Source: Melampsora larici-populina 98AG31 (taxonomy: Eukaryota; Basidiomycota; Pucciniomycetes; Pucciniales; Melampsoraceae). From it: a DNA stretch of 64,000 nt. Shown here piece by piece: positions 1 through 10,379 of the stretch. Made by a program: the position numbers and the translations under genes. The stretch is from assembly GCF_000204055.1 (NCBI RefSeq), contig NW_006768789.1:259692-323691 (forward strand), read 5' to 3'. Under the pieces are notes generated by a model that saw only the letters and a list, made by a program, of their open reading frames with translations, searched no databases and was not told where the DNA came from. Numbering within the stretch: the first letter of the stretch is position 1; every line of letters begins with the position of its first letter.

Positions 1-89
1 TTCATAAACCTAGCGAGTTTCAAGTTACTTTGTTCTCTCAATTCCTGCATCAAAAATTAAATGATAAATATTTCAAAAGGTTTTGGTAG
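1..89 (+). CDS. 3' end of a secreted-protein paralog (partial)
   Basis: This is the last 28 codons and stop of a gene that begins before the window. Read from base 3, it matches the C-terminus of the complete gene ending at 2788. Both share the pattern H-K-P, then QVTL, then FLHQK, then a final R-F-W before TAG. The frame is open to the stop, so this copy may be functional. Together with the complete copy and the decayed copy at 9631-10028 it shows a local family cluster. Function is unknown; see the complete copy. Confidence 0.7.
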   Translation, partial: HKPSEFQVTLFSQFLHQKLNDKYFKRFW

Positions 90-1165
90 CAATTCAAAAG
101 GAAAAGAAAATGTCATGTTTTAATCTGAATCTAATCTATGGTGGTAGACATAAAAGATAAGGAAAGGCTTGAGTAGTGCTTTTATGTTTAGAGCTCTAAA
201 TTTCATGTGAAGTTTGATTTTATTGCACATAGAAAAAAATTCAAAAAGTTTTCCAATTGTCCCCAAAAGCTACTTTTGAGCTCTTGTTGATGAGGGCATG
301 TCAAAAGTATCCTTGGCTCCTCAACAAGTTGAGAATCAGGGGCTTGTGTAGCACTTATAGATCATTCTAGATTTTCCTTATCTTTGGTGTCTCCCATCAT
401 ATGACCTGGTAATCTATTATGATGTCTTAAGTTATTTCTAATTCCTAATTTGGACTTGGATCCCGGTCCAAAGTTTTGGTGTGCAAGACAAACAAAAAAA
501 CTATCCAAAGAGAGTAATTATGTATTGTTGAGATGTATTCATTTCCATAGGTTGTAAGTACCAGAGGCGTAAAGATTTCTGAAACGACTTCCTTTGGCTC
601 CATGTCTGGTGAAGCAAAAATGCCTCATGCGCTCATAACATTGGCTACAGCTGGGCTCATGGAAACTGGCTACAGCCATTTTGCTCTATAACATCAAGAC
701 CACATTTTCATTGATTCTCATTCAAAGCAATACATCATCATGGCATGAGCATTGAAAATTGATAACGAGTTGTGCAATAGAAACCTTGATTGCCTGCCAC
801 AGACCTCTGAAAATCTATACTCTTGCATCGGTAGGCTTTTAACAATGGCGCAGGCATAAAACGTGTCTGGGGTGTGACTACGATGTCCGCAGTGTTATAA
901 TGCTGAGCAAACCTTTGCTGAAATTTGTTTTCGGGCATGTTTGAATATCAGATCACTTGTCCTAATTTTACAACGAGCGCGAACTGGAAAATCTGTAGTA
1001 CAATGTATCTATGTATGACTTTTGTATCATGATCAGTTCAGGAAACAACACTTAATTCCGAACCAAGTAGACACTCGCCATCATCTACTGATCTTCTTGG
1101 CAGACATTTTTGAACGTCAAGATACTAGAGTTAAGCTCAAAATCTTCCAATTGCAATCCCACAAA
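90..1165. other. intergenic, no gene seen
   Basis: AT-rich spacer between two tandem paralogs. I see no convincing exon. The 66-codon minus-strand frame at 738-938 has no recognisable features. The stretch before 1166 probably holds the promoter and 5' leader of the next gene. Confidence 0.5.
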
Positions 1166-2788
1166 ATGGTAAGATTGAGTATTGTCTGGGTATGGATAGC
1201 GGGCATCTCGGTTCACTTGACTATCTCCATGGACACAAATCCAGAAAATATCCGAGTCAATTCAAGACTACAAGAGATTCAGCCGTCCAGACAGATCTCC
1301 ACAGCACGCGGGGATATGAACAACATATGCAGGGACAGTAGCTCAACATATTTGGATCCAAGCGTTCGTCTGACTCTCAAGAGACCAAAATTGGCGCCTC
1401 AAGGTGAACCGATTTTATCTCATGAGCAACATGGAGTTTATCAGTCCTTGGAGGATCGAGAAGGAAGCTCAAAAGTTGAACTATGGATGGAAAAGAAATC
1501 TACAACAGATCACTATCCATCAAGCGCTGAGATATTTGACTCCAATAACCACAAGATTGCTGGTATATGTCCTATCCCGAATCATAGAGGCGTAGAACAG
1601 AAAGAGCATCACACAGCTAGGGAGCTGAATTTTGATTTAAATCAAGAACCAATGGACCATGATATTTCACCAAAATTCTATAAAAACATACCCTCAAAGG
1701 GGAAATCCAATACTCTATTGGTGGAATCAACCAAAAAAGGAATAGAAAGTAAATCATCAATCAGAATGGATTCTGAACCAAAGGCATCAGAGATCGATAT
1801 CAAAAACTTTCATCTACACAATCCTGATAAGATGTGTTCAGCTGCTGCAATCCACTACACAAAAGAGCTCATTATGGCTTTGTCAGATAGATACACACCT
1901 CGAGGTAGGTTATCCGAATACCCTAGTTGGGAGTCAGGAAAGGAAATATGGACCTCAGAGATATTACTTCCGTTTGTGTATTTCATTGTGTCTTGCAATC
2001 CGAGTAGAAAGATTTGGAGATATATAAAACTCTTGACCAATTTACTCTTAAGGACTTATCATAAGTCCTCAATTGAAACTGAAACTTTATCAGATCAAGA
2101 AAAACTCAGTCGGTTTCTTTTATGGCATACAGAAGTGATTTATCATACTGCTTTATTAGAACCAACATTTAAATCATCATGTGCTCGACTCACCATTCGT
2201 AGTTTGTCCACACTTGCAAGAGTTTTTTGGTTGATTAATGATCACGATTGTTATGAGAGATCATTTTCAAAGGGATATTGTAAATCTATGTTAGAAAGGC
2301 ACATTTCTGGAACATTTGAAGAAGATTACCAAGCAGGATATCCTAGAAATAAACTTAATCAAGATTTATATAGTTCAACTTTAGAGAATTGGAAAAAGAA
2401 ATCCAATGAGATTTGGAACATTGGAAAATATGTAGATTGGTCGAAATTCTTGATCCATACACAAGATGAATCTGATCCGATCCTTTTAAAAGATCAGGAT
2501 ATCGAAACACTAAAGAATGATCCAAAATTGACTGTCTCCATGAAGTATTGGGAGAAAGATTTAAAGAACATGTTACTGTTTATCAAACCCTCACCAAACA
2601 TCAACTTAGCTCTACCTCATTTTTCACTTGAGAAGATTTGTAGAGGGATTGATCAATTTATTAAACAAAAGTTGACGTGTAAAAAGCAGGAAGTAGACCT
2701 TCATAAACCAACTGACTATCAAGTTACATTGTACTCTTCTTTCCTTCATCAAAAAACAGATGATAAATCTTTTGAGAGGTTCTGGTAG
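1166..2788 (+). CDS. secreted rust-type protein with DLNxxP (EAR-like) motif
   Basis: Single-exon gene for 540 residues if translation starts at 1166. The frame is open upstream to 1022, but the ATG at 1166 is preferred because it opens a clear signal peptide: a short basic start, a hydrophobic core rich in V, W, I and L, then a polar region around residue 22. Residues 23-220 are hydrophilic and look disordered. They contain DLNQEP at 157-162, an exact match to the plant EAR repressor pattern DLNxxP. Residues ~240-540 are helix-rich and well ordered, with several W, Y and C residues. Two relatives lie nearby (1-89 and 9631-10028). I recognise no enzyme domain. A secreted, family-expanded protein in a rust suggests a candidate effector, which is inference. 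Alternatively the motif is fortuitous and the protein stays in the fungal secretory system. Confidence 0.75.
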   Translation: MVRLSIVWVWIAGISVHLTISMDTNPENIRVNSRLQEIQPSRQISTARGDMNNICRDSSSTYLDPSVRLTLKRPKLAPQGEPILSHEQHGVYQSLEDREGSSKVELWMEKKSTTDHYPSSAEIFDSNNHKIAGICPIPNHRGVEQKEHHTARELNFDLNQEPMDHDISPKFYKNIPSKGKSNTLLVESTKKGIESKSSIRMDSEPKASEIDIKNFHLHNPDKMCSAAAIHYTKELIMALSDRYTPRGRLSEYPSWESGKEIWTSEILLPFVYFIVSCNPSRKIWRYIKLLTNLLLRTYHKSSIETETLSDQEKLSRFLLWHTEVIYHTALLEPTFKSSCARLTIRSLSTLARVFWLINDHDCYERSFSKGYCKSMLERHISGTFEEDYQAGYPRNKLNQDLYSSTLENWKKKSNEIWNIGKYVDWSKFLIHTQDESDPILLKDQDIETLKNDPKLTVSMKYWEKDLKNMLLFIKPSPNINLALPHFSLEKICRGIDQFIKQKLTCKKQEVDLHKPTDYQVTLYSSFLHQKTDDKSFERFW

Positions 2789-4702
2789 CAGTTCCAATGT
2801 TCAGAAATGTATAGAAAAATGTCATGCTGTGATCCAAATTGAATCTACAGTATCTTGTAATCTTTTATGGTGACAGTGTCTTACATCATTTATAATTCCT
2901 TATGCTGAGTTGGATTGACTGGAATGCCTTTTACCCCACTTCATTGTTTTCCTTTTTCCAGGGTTTGTGATATGTATGTGTTCAAAATAGGAATATCCAG
3001 GGACTAGTCTTAGATATGTTTACCGTTGGCAGCTTTCTATGTAGTGACTTGTTCTGCAATCATCACCTCTTTTGCATTTGTTGTTTGTTGAAACATTGAC
3101 ACATCACTGTTCTGTCTTGATCAAAATTGACATCTCTACCCCCAGATGTGAGATCCAAGGGAATTCTGACTTTGTACAAGGTTTTTCTGAGATCATGGGA
3201 CTCAAAATTTATTTGACTTGTCCTCCTCATTATCCTAACCTTTCACCATCAACTCCTTCCTCTCATTATCTCGTGTGAAATGCCCCCTAACATGCCCAAC
3301 ACAGGACAGATGATTGAGTATAATTCCAGCTTGAATTTGACCTCAGGATGGACAAATCCAACCACGTCTAGCCAAAAACAATGATGTGGTAGCGGTGTTT
3401 CTCAAAGGCTTGGATTTTGGTATACCTTGAGGAGAAATGAACTTGGGCAACCTAGGAGCAAATCACACACAATAAGAAGTCCCACTTCTTGCCAAATTTG
3501 CAAAGCAGAGGGCTCAAGCAAGTACCCCTGGATTTGTTGTCCAATGATACATTTAAACAATGATGGGAACCCCTCAATCTGAGAGGATTGCCTGTTTGGT
3601 TCCAGGCTGTGAGGAGAAGTAGTATTCTCTTGCAGTCATGCTGGCCAAGCTTGTGGTGGTTGCAAATGATGTCATGCCACACCTGTCTAAAGGCCAACTT
3701 TCTAAACAAAAGCATGGCAGAACCATTAATGAACCCCCAAATGTCAAGCTCTAACCCATATTTTAACTTCCAGGCTATCTCAATGAATGGGAATCTTGAC
3801 AGTTGCTGAGAAATCTTCACAGAAGAAGCCACTCAGGAGGAGCTCAATAAGAGACCAGCTGGATCCTATGAAGCTGCAGCATCAAGATGTGCAGATAGTC
3901 AACAACCAACAATGACATTGGCTCCCAAAAAGCCATTGCACAAGCAAAAGGCATGTAAAAATGACAAACCCATTGAATAACTCTGAGCCATTTTCTCAAA
4001 ATTATTAACTATAAATAATACATGTTCATAGTATAACTAGAGAGTAGATTCATTACATCACATTACATTAGATTCTAATAGTCTTATCCATTCTCTATGA
4101 GATAAAATTATTGAGAAGAGAGAATCCGAGTATTCAAGAGACAAGTCAAGAATCAAGAAAAGAGAATCAAATTTAGATTTGATACTTCCACACTCTTTTT
4201 ACTCACACATTTATTAGCTATGATCTACAAGATAATGCGTGGAAGTAATAGTAATAAGTTGAGAGAATCGAGAATCATTAGTGCATCCAAACAAACAAAC
4301 CCCAAATTGATTTGGGTTCCTTATCTGTGGCCCAACTTATACAGGGTTTATAACAAGGCATTCCAGACTAATAACATCAAAGCTGAAGACTCTTCAGAGT
4401 CAACTATAACAGTCAAGATATTTCATCACCACCTATTAAACAATCTTGTCTTACACCTGGAAAGCACATCTCATGCCAAATGCCAAAAAGGTCAGAGATA
4501 TAGAAAAATCATGGCTGCAAATCATATCAGTAACACTTCATAACAAATCCAAACACTTCACTAGACTAGTGCATTCCTGTCAATAAGAACACTTATCGAG
4601 CAAGGAAATTGTTGTGCAACAAGTTATACATCACTGTTACAGGTTGATTACATATGAATTACATATGTAATGCAGCACTTGAGGACCCAGGAACTGTAGA
4701 TG
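2789..4702. other. intergenic, repeat-like
   Basis: AT-rich spacer between the secreted-protein gene and the Tc1/mariner element. It contains one minus-strand open frame (3452-3832, listed separately). I see no intact gene. The part from 4000 to 4260 is rich in short A/T and GAGAA-type words. Confidence 0.5.
3452..3832 (-). pseudogene. orphan ORF, possible remnant of a rust repeat gene
   Basis: A 126-codon frame with protein-like composition (W, H, C and G spread along it, including a WHDI-C-HH cluster followed by a leucine run and a C-L-S-P-L-L segment). It has no convincing promoter, signal peptide or flanking exon, and I do not recognise the family. The composition suggests a fragment of a once-coding gene rather than chance, but a shadow frame cannot be excluded. 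Confidence 0.25.
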
Positions 4703-4704
4703 TA

Positions 4705-4799
4705 CAGTAGATTACAAAATGCTTGAAATCCGAAATTTCTCAAAATCACAAGCTGGCCCGTGTGAGGGCGCAGCACCGGCCAAAAATGAAGTGGCCGGG
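4705..4799 (+). repeat. left terminal inverted repeat (95 bp)
   Basis: It pairs with 9447-9541 in reverse complement. The two differences from the right arm are a G-to-A and a C-to-T change, both within CpG sites of the right arm, so they fit cytosine deamination in the left arm. The outermost bases are CAGT, as in many Tc1/mariner elements. Confidence 0.92.
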
Positions 4800-4827
4800 G
4801 GGACCACTAACTCTCTCGAACGACGTC

Positions 4828-5196
4828 TCAATTGACGGTCATTGGACTGCGACTTCCACTAACCTGACGATCCTCACCAACTTTCAAGAACTTCACCACC
4901 CACTCGACAATTTCGATGTCAGATGTGAAGTTCTCAAATTCGATGCCAGATGTGAAGTTCTCCGGCCGATTGGAGGACCCTGGTGGGCCTTTCCTATTCG
5001 ACCTTTGGGGTGGCCGTACCTTATTTGAGTCTCGCCAACATCTCCTCGATTCCGTCGTCTCTGGATCTATCACCCTCCAAAAATCATCAGACAACCAGCT
5101 CTCATTATTCCGGATTTCTTGGTCAAATTGCTCGTCTGGGTTCCATTTCTTCCCATATTCCTGTTCTAAAATGTCGAAAAATCTTTGTTCTGGCAA
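4828..5196 (-). CDS. uncertain antisense ORF inside the Tc1/mariner element
   Basis: A 122-codon frame with hydrophilic, protein-like composition, overlapping the start of the passenger gene in the opposite direction. It includes an acidic and aromatic N-terminal third and two near-identical short repeats (N-F-T-S-x-I-E). On the plus strand these repeats are two 22-nt direct copies at about 4913-4962. It has no recognised domain. It could be a small divergent gene, a first exon, or a shadow of a GC-rich leader. Confidence 0.25.
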   Translation of the reverse strand: MPEQRFFDILEQEYGKKWNPDEQFDQEIRNNESWLSDDFWRVIDPETTESRRCWRDSNKVRPPQRSNRKGPPGSSNRPENFTSGIEFENFTSDIEIVEWVVKFLKVGEDRQVSGSRSPMTVN

Positions 5197-7019
5197 CCCT
5201 CAAGGGTCTCAATCTCAAGATGCGTCCGATCGCAACACCGCGTAAGTTTCGGTTTTCTAGTTTCGACAGCTGATCTAAATGACTGATCCAGGCCGCTCCG
5301 AACCAGGTTACAACTTGTTGACGTTTTGAATATCAACAACGATGATACGACTTCCGGAATAGGCTCCCAAGAGTCTTTGGTGACGTTCGATTTTGGCCAT
5401 GAGGATCCGGAAGAGGGGCCTGGTAAGTCTTCATTCTTCCCAATGTTGGCTGGGAAGCTGAAGCTGACGTGTATCCTTGGATAGTCGATTTGCCGCAGGT
5501 CGATCAACAAAGCGGTATCGAAGCCAACAAGTGTGTCGAACCGAAAGATGGTAAGTCACAGAGCCAGTGTTCTTTTACTAGCATCAACTGACCTAATATT
5601 CTGATTCTTTTAAAGTCACCAAGCAGCAATTCAGTGACATGAAAATCACGTTGAGCTTGTACACGCCTGAGGCCACCACCGGACCTGTCAAGGCTAATCA
5701 CAAGCGAAAATGGGTTGCTCAGAAATTTCCCGTCACCAAGCAACAGATTGATATCACCAAAGATTTGATTGATGATTTGAAAACTCATCTATTCATCATT
5801 GCCAACAAGGTTTGGAACGATACCACTGGTGGCCTCAGTGCCTTATTCAAAACTGCGGACGCCAACAAGCAACTCACTGTCGGTGTCTACGTTTTCAATC
5901 ACCCTACCTACGGCAAAGGTAAAGGGTCTGTGGTCGCCACCGACAAACAACTCGGCCTGTTCTTCAAAGCGGTTGCGGATGCGCCAACCACAGAAGCCGG
6001 AATTTCGTTATTGATGGAGCATCCTGGTAAAGCGGCCCTCCAGGTTGCTGGTGTAAGTTTGCCTTTTTTCTTTAAGTTTGCCTGTGGGCCTTTCGCTGAC
6101 TCCGATGACTCTCGGTCTCGGTTTACTAGGAACGGTCCTTAGCGCATGCGGTGTTGACAGTCACCAATGCCGTCAACCACGGCCGCACGACCTCAACCGA
6201 CGAGCTTGCGCATTCGGACCCCGTCCCCCAGCGCAAACTCGTGCTCAATCAGTTGATTCAGCACCACGACAAGAAGGGGAACTCCGCAGGAGAAGGTTAT
6301 TGTGTTGTCCACAAGGATGACAATACCCAGATCATGGACTTATCTTTCGAGCACATGATCGAATGGGCAAAACTCTTGGTACGTTGTGATTTCTTTCTTC
6401 AGGCTTTGTATATTTCATTGGCTCTTTGGTTGTTTATTCATTCGAACATTGTGTTCAATATCTTTCTGATTTTCAGGCCATGGGGACCACCGGGGTGACT
6501 TTGGACATCCCCCCAAAGGCCCCTGGTTTCAAGTGGCACAGCACTAAACGCCCTCTAATGACCACTGCGCCTCTGTTCACCGCGAAACAAGTCAAGACCG
6601 TCGCCAGCACCACTCAATCCCCTCAACGCACCTGGGGTTATGCTGAGATGCAAGGCATGCATCTCGAGGTGGATATCGCGGAGGCCAGACGCCTCGGGAA
6701 CTTTTCGACTATCGACGATTTCATCCACTTTGCTAGAGTCCCAGAAAATGAGGTGGATCAAGTCACCAAAACTTTTGAGGAAAATGGAATTCAAAGCTTT
6801 TACCGTTTCCTGTTCCCCGAGTCCTTCAACGCGCGCGACATGGAACGATGGGGAATTCAATTTGACACCGGTCTGCTCTTAGTCGAAAGCGCTCGCCGCT
6901 TCTACATCCATCTTGTCGAGAAAGAAGAAGCAAGGCTCCGGGCTAATCCAATTGTTATTCCTGATACTGACGATGAAGATTCCTGTGACGTTAAGATCAT
7001 GCCCAGTAAAAAGAAATGA
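5171..7019 (+). CDS. passenger protein of the Tc1/mariner element, SAM-like C-terminal domain
   Basis: Six exons with clean GT-AG boundaries join in frame: 5171-5241, 5292-5422, 5485-5550, 5616-6052, 6130-6378 and 6477-7019. Together they encode 498 residues. The frame is open upstream to 4916, so a longer N-terminus is possible. Residues 1-90 are acidic and disordered. Residues ~95-330 look globular. Residues ~395-465 read like a sterile-alpha-motif fold, with a F-x-E-N-G-I helix followed by a W-G-I-x-x-D-x-G turn and a final helix. The tail has V-I-P-D-T followed by acidic residues, resembling a SUMO-interacting motif, then a lysine-rich end. No transposase or nuclease motif was found. The gene lies wholly between the TIRs and converges on the transposase gene. 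A DNA-binding or targeting accessory role is a guess; the family is not recognised. Confidence 0.75.
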
Positions 7020-8054
7020 AGCTGTAACATTCATTACCTCTCAAAAAAAGCCTATACGTGACTATTATTATTAGTCTTCCATTTTTGTGTTTTATCAAAA
7101 CGGTATAGCTATCTCCTACTCCCCCTCAACAAAGGTCAATACGTGTCTATTCCAAACTTAGCTTGATTGTTTATTGTTTTAGTCTTAATCCTTTGTTGTT
7201 TGACAAAAATCGTATTGTTGTTGGTTATTCTCAATCGACTTATTTGTGTTCGTGCTGTGACCTTTTTGTGTTCCTACTGACGTGATTGGCTGGTGTCTGT
7301 AATTCAATTCCGGCCTGTGTTTCCTTACGCAACTTGCCTGATGTGTTCCTCCCAAACCGTTCAACCGTCCCACCTTGAAAACTAAGATCACCCCTTGTTG
7401 AGAAGTCGGAGCTCTAAAGTCACTCTTCAAGTTCATGATGAGATGTACAGCCAACTTAAGAAATCGAAGTTGATGATTAAGCCTTGTCAACTTTGATTGT
7501 GGATTCCAAAAAAGAATAAGTTGAACTTGTCAAAGTTCAAATTATTTTATGATTTTATGAATCATAACATCATAAATTTGAACATGACCATTTTCACAAA
7601 GCCAAGTTATGATGTTTTTGGCTTCATAACTTGCCTCTCGAGAAAGTTCACACATTGAAGAGGTCAACGTGTCAACTCTGTGGATATCACAACACCTCAT
7701 GATGCTCATGTCTGATTGAACTCAACTGTGTGGCGCATCTCAGTATAAGTGACAAGCCACAAAGGGAACACGATTCATTTCAACTGCCAAATCACCATGG
7801 CCAACACAACTTTTTCAAAAATAACATCTAAATGTATCAGTCTACAAGCTCAAGGGCATCAATTAAATACTTCTACGTCATTCAGACAACTATAACAAGT
7901 GTAACAACTATGACTCAGACAGACAGCTAAAAATATTGGTTAACAAGAAATTGGAATTTGAAACTATTACTAATGTATGGTCTCCCAAACCAACAAAGAC
8001 GTCCTTTGATAATTCTAACCAAGTGAGAAAAGACTGAGTGAATTTGATTATAAC
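7020..8054. other. transposon interior between convergent genes
   Basis: About 1 kb separating the 3' ends of the passenger and transposase genes. The part from 7500 to 7660 is AT-rich with short self-complementary stretches around ATGATTTTATGAATCATAAC. No credible gene was seen. It probably holds both polyadenylation regions. Confidence 0.5.
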
Positions 8055-9231
8055 CTAGTCTTCCTCGTCAAATCGGGCATTGAATCGGAGCCAATAGTGT
8101 TGAGTGGTGTATCCACTGTGCGCGATCAGAGGTTGTAATAACGTTCGAGTCATCACTCGGGCGGCTAGTAAGAGTAGGTATTCGGCTTTGTCGTCCTCAA
8201 ACAGCCAACGACATTCCCTTTTCAAGCGAGCCTTCATACAATGAAACCCATTTTCAATAGGGTTCATATCGGGTGAATAGGCCGGTAAGTAGATAACCAA
8301 AATGCCTGCTCGTCGACAAAGCTCCAGGATCTTCCCCCCATGGTGAACTCGCGCATTGTCCAGTATTAAGACCGAGTTTCGTCCTGGATATGGGTTCATC
8401 ACCGGAAGCTGGTGTTCACCAAAAGAAACCAATTAAAAAAAGGCCAATGATGAGGAGCAAAGGACAATGCTTACCAAATCGTGTTTGAGAAAGAGTTCCA
8501 CATCAGTTCTGCGGACTGGCCCTTTGATTACGGTGCCCGCGATCATCCCCTGCTCACTGACCGCGGGGAGTAAGGTCCAGTGGGACCTTTCGGTCTGACG
8601 CTTCTCTCGCACCGTTTGGGTTCCTCGCTTAGCGTAACTACGTTTCCGAGATGCATCCCGGCCGACAACCCCGCTTTCATCTGAAAGCCCAAACAGGTGT
8701 TAGTCACAAAGGCATAGATGGACAGTCAAGGAAACAAAACCACCAACCAATGAATACCAAACACTCGGGTGGAATTCCAGCCACCCGCATCATGAAATCG
8801 GTCCTTTGCTCAAGTGACTGGTTCGGATGTACACCTCGAGTGACTAACAGAGATAAACCTAAGCGATTATGAATCTCGCGAGTAATGGTCGCACGAGAGA
8901 CTTCGAGACCCGTCAACTTGTGGAGTTCAGTTTGCAACTCGTCTAAGTAAATCGACGGGCGATCGACAACAAGGTCGTAAAGGATAGCAAGGTTGGCGTT
9001 TGACAGAGCATAGGGTCGACCCCGAGTTTCGTATGTTGCTGGATCAGCGATGACACGGTTTGTGAGACGAAAAATGTGTTTCCATCGGTAAAGAGAGACC
9101 GCGGAGATGGATGTTTGTAACCTTAAGTTGATATCCTCGAGAGGTACGTTCTCCATCGCGAGCTGAGTAGCTAGGAGTTTGATGGCTTCGGAGTAGACAA
9201 TAAAAGCCATATTCGAGGGACTAATGGGCAT
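8055..9231 (-). CDS. Tc1/mariner-type DDE transposase
   Basis: Three exons on the minus strand (9231-8748, 8680-8475, 8408-8055) join in frame to give 347 residues. Residues 1-120 carry a helix-turn-helix region with an R-G-R-P-Y-like segment and a second helical unit (L-S-x-x-T-I-T-R-E). The catalytic triad is D162 (in F-I-D-E-S-G), D247 (in L-I-L-D-N-A) and E282 (in Y-S-P-D-M-N-P-I-E), with 34 residues between the second D and the E. That spacing and the LPAYSPDMNPIE block identify the Tc1/mariner superfamily. The enzyme would bind the 95-bp TIRs and cut and join DNA at TA. I see no stop or frameshift, so it may be active. Confidence 0.9.
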
Positions 9232-9446
9232 AGGCTGGAAGAATCAGGATATGGGACATGGATTGATGAAGCCAAACCAGTTGCGAAAAGCGAGCGAGGG
9301 GGAGAAAGGGTTTCTGGGGTTCACCCCAACCCCAACGAGAAATTTCGGTCCAAACAAACGATTAAAAAAAACAACCAAAAGATAAAAAAAAAGGAAGATG
9401 GATGATCTTTAGCAGATCATCTGTCGTGCGAGTCCACAGTTGACGG

Positions 9447-9541
9447 CCCGGCCACTTCATTTTTGGCCGGTGCTGCGCCCTCGCACGGGCCAGCTTGCGA
9501 TTTTGAGAAATTTCGGATTTCAAGCATTTTGTAATCTACTG
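9447..9541 (-). repeat. right terminal inverted repeat (95 bp)
   Basis: Reverse complement of 4705-4799 with two differences. It is followed directly by TA (9542-9543). It retains both CpG sites that differ in the left arm. Confidence 0.92.
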
Positions 9542-9630
9542 TATGTGATGTGAAAAAGCCACTTTGTTGAGGAGGTTTTTGGGCCATTGACTGACCACAC
9601 TTCACTCCTCTAATCAGAACATGTATAATT

Positions 9631-10028
9631 CAACTTTGGAAAAGTGGAACAGAAATCAAACAATATGAAGATCATTGGCATTATAATGGGGTTGAAGCAT
9701 CAAAAATTTCAAACCTTTAATGGGATGAAACTCAGTTCTTTTGACAAATGGAGATACTGTGCAAGATTCACCTTCACTTGTCTTCATGAATTACTGGGAG
9801 ACGTATTTGAATGAGATGTTACTATTTATTAAGACCAAAGCCTCATTACCAACCCAATTAGCTTTACCTAATTTCTTGCTACTATAGATTTGTAGAGGGA
9901 TTCATGGATTTTTGAAGGAAAACCCTGGTACTGCAGAGAAAGTATCACATATTGATAGACCAATTGAGTATCAAGTCACATTGTTTGCTTGCTTCCTTCA
10001 TCAAAAATTATATGATGAATCCTTTTGA
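9631..10028 (+). pseudogene. decayed paralog of the secreted-protein gene at 1166
   Basis: Blocks line up in order with the C-terminal third of the complete gene. There is a region like 2375-2430 (TTCAACTTTGGAAAAGTGG), then the Y-W-E segment, then the I-C-R-G-I segment, then the QVTL and FLHQK tail. Frame breaks and an in-frame TAG just before the I-C-R-G-I block (about 9885) disable it. The 5' two thirds are missing, and the final R-F-W is lost at the edge of the next repeat element. It shows that the family was an array of at least three copies. Confidence 0.75.
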
Positions 10029-10379
10029 AGGCCTTGCTTAATATTGAGGCATATATATGTCCTACACAAAGTTCTCCTGGAACTTTTCCACGAAGGTTCC
10101 AGAATGATTTTCCACGAAGCCAGAAAAGAAAATCTTGGCTGTGTTCTGGCTTCGTGGACTTGTGGAAAAAAAACCAATTTGAATGCCCTTTGCCCCTAGG
10201 ATCCAAAAGACAGCGTCATTCAACACTGCAGCTGCTGATCGAGGCCTCTACATCTCCCCCTCAACCACCTCTCATTCTTCACCTCACTTCCACACCTCTG
10301 TCCTCATAAACCACACGATGGCCTGAAAAGGATGAATGAATATATTGATTTTTTTTGTGTATGAAAATATCAATAGAAA

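Larger units (their letters stand above)
4705..9541. mobile_element. Tc1/mariner-superfamily DNA transposon carrying a passenger gene
   Basis: The element is 4,837 bp, starts CAGTAGATTAC and ends with its reverse complement. It is flanked by TA on both sides (4703-4704, 9542-9543), the target duplication expected for Tc1/mariner. The TIRs are 95 bp with two differences. It carries two convergent intron-containing genes: a DDE transposase on the minus strand (8055-9231) and a larger six-exon gene on the plus strand (5171-7019). The interior is visibly GC-richer than the flanking DNA. Classic Tc1/mariner elements are 1.3-2.4 kb with one gene, so this one is unusually large. Both genes appear open, so it may be autonomous. 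Confidence 0.9.

Noticed and set aside
738..938. Minus-strand 66-codon ORF
   Set aside because: No features, no context, and it lies in AT-rich spacer.
5166..5510. Minus-strand 114-codon ORF
   Set aside because: It is the shadow of the passenger gene's first exons and crosses their introns.
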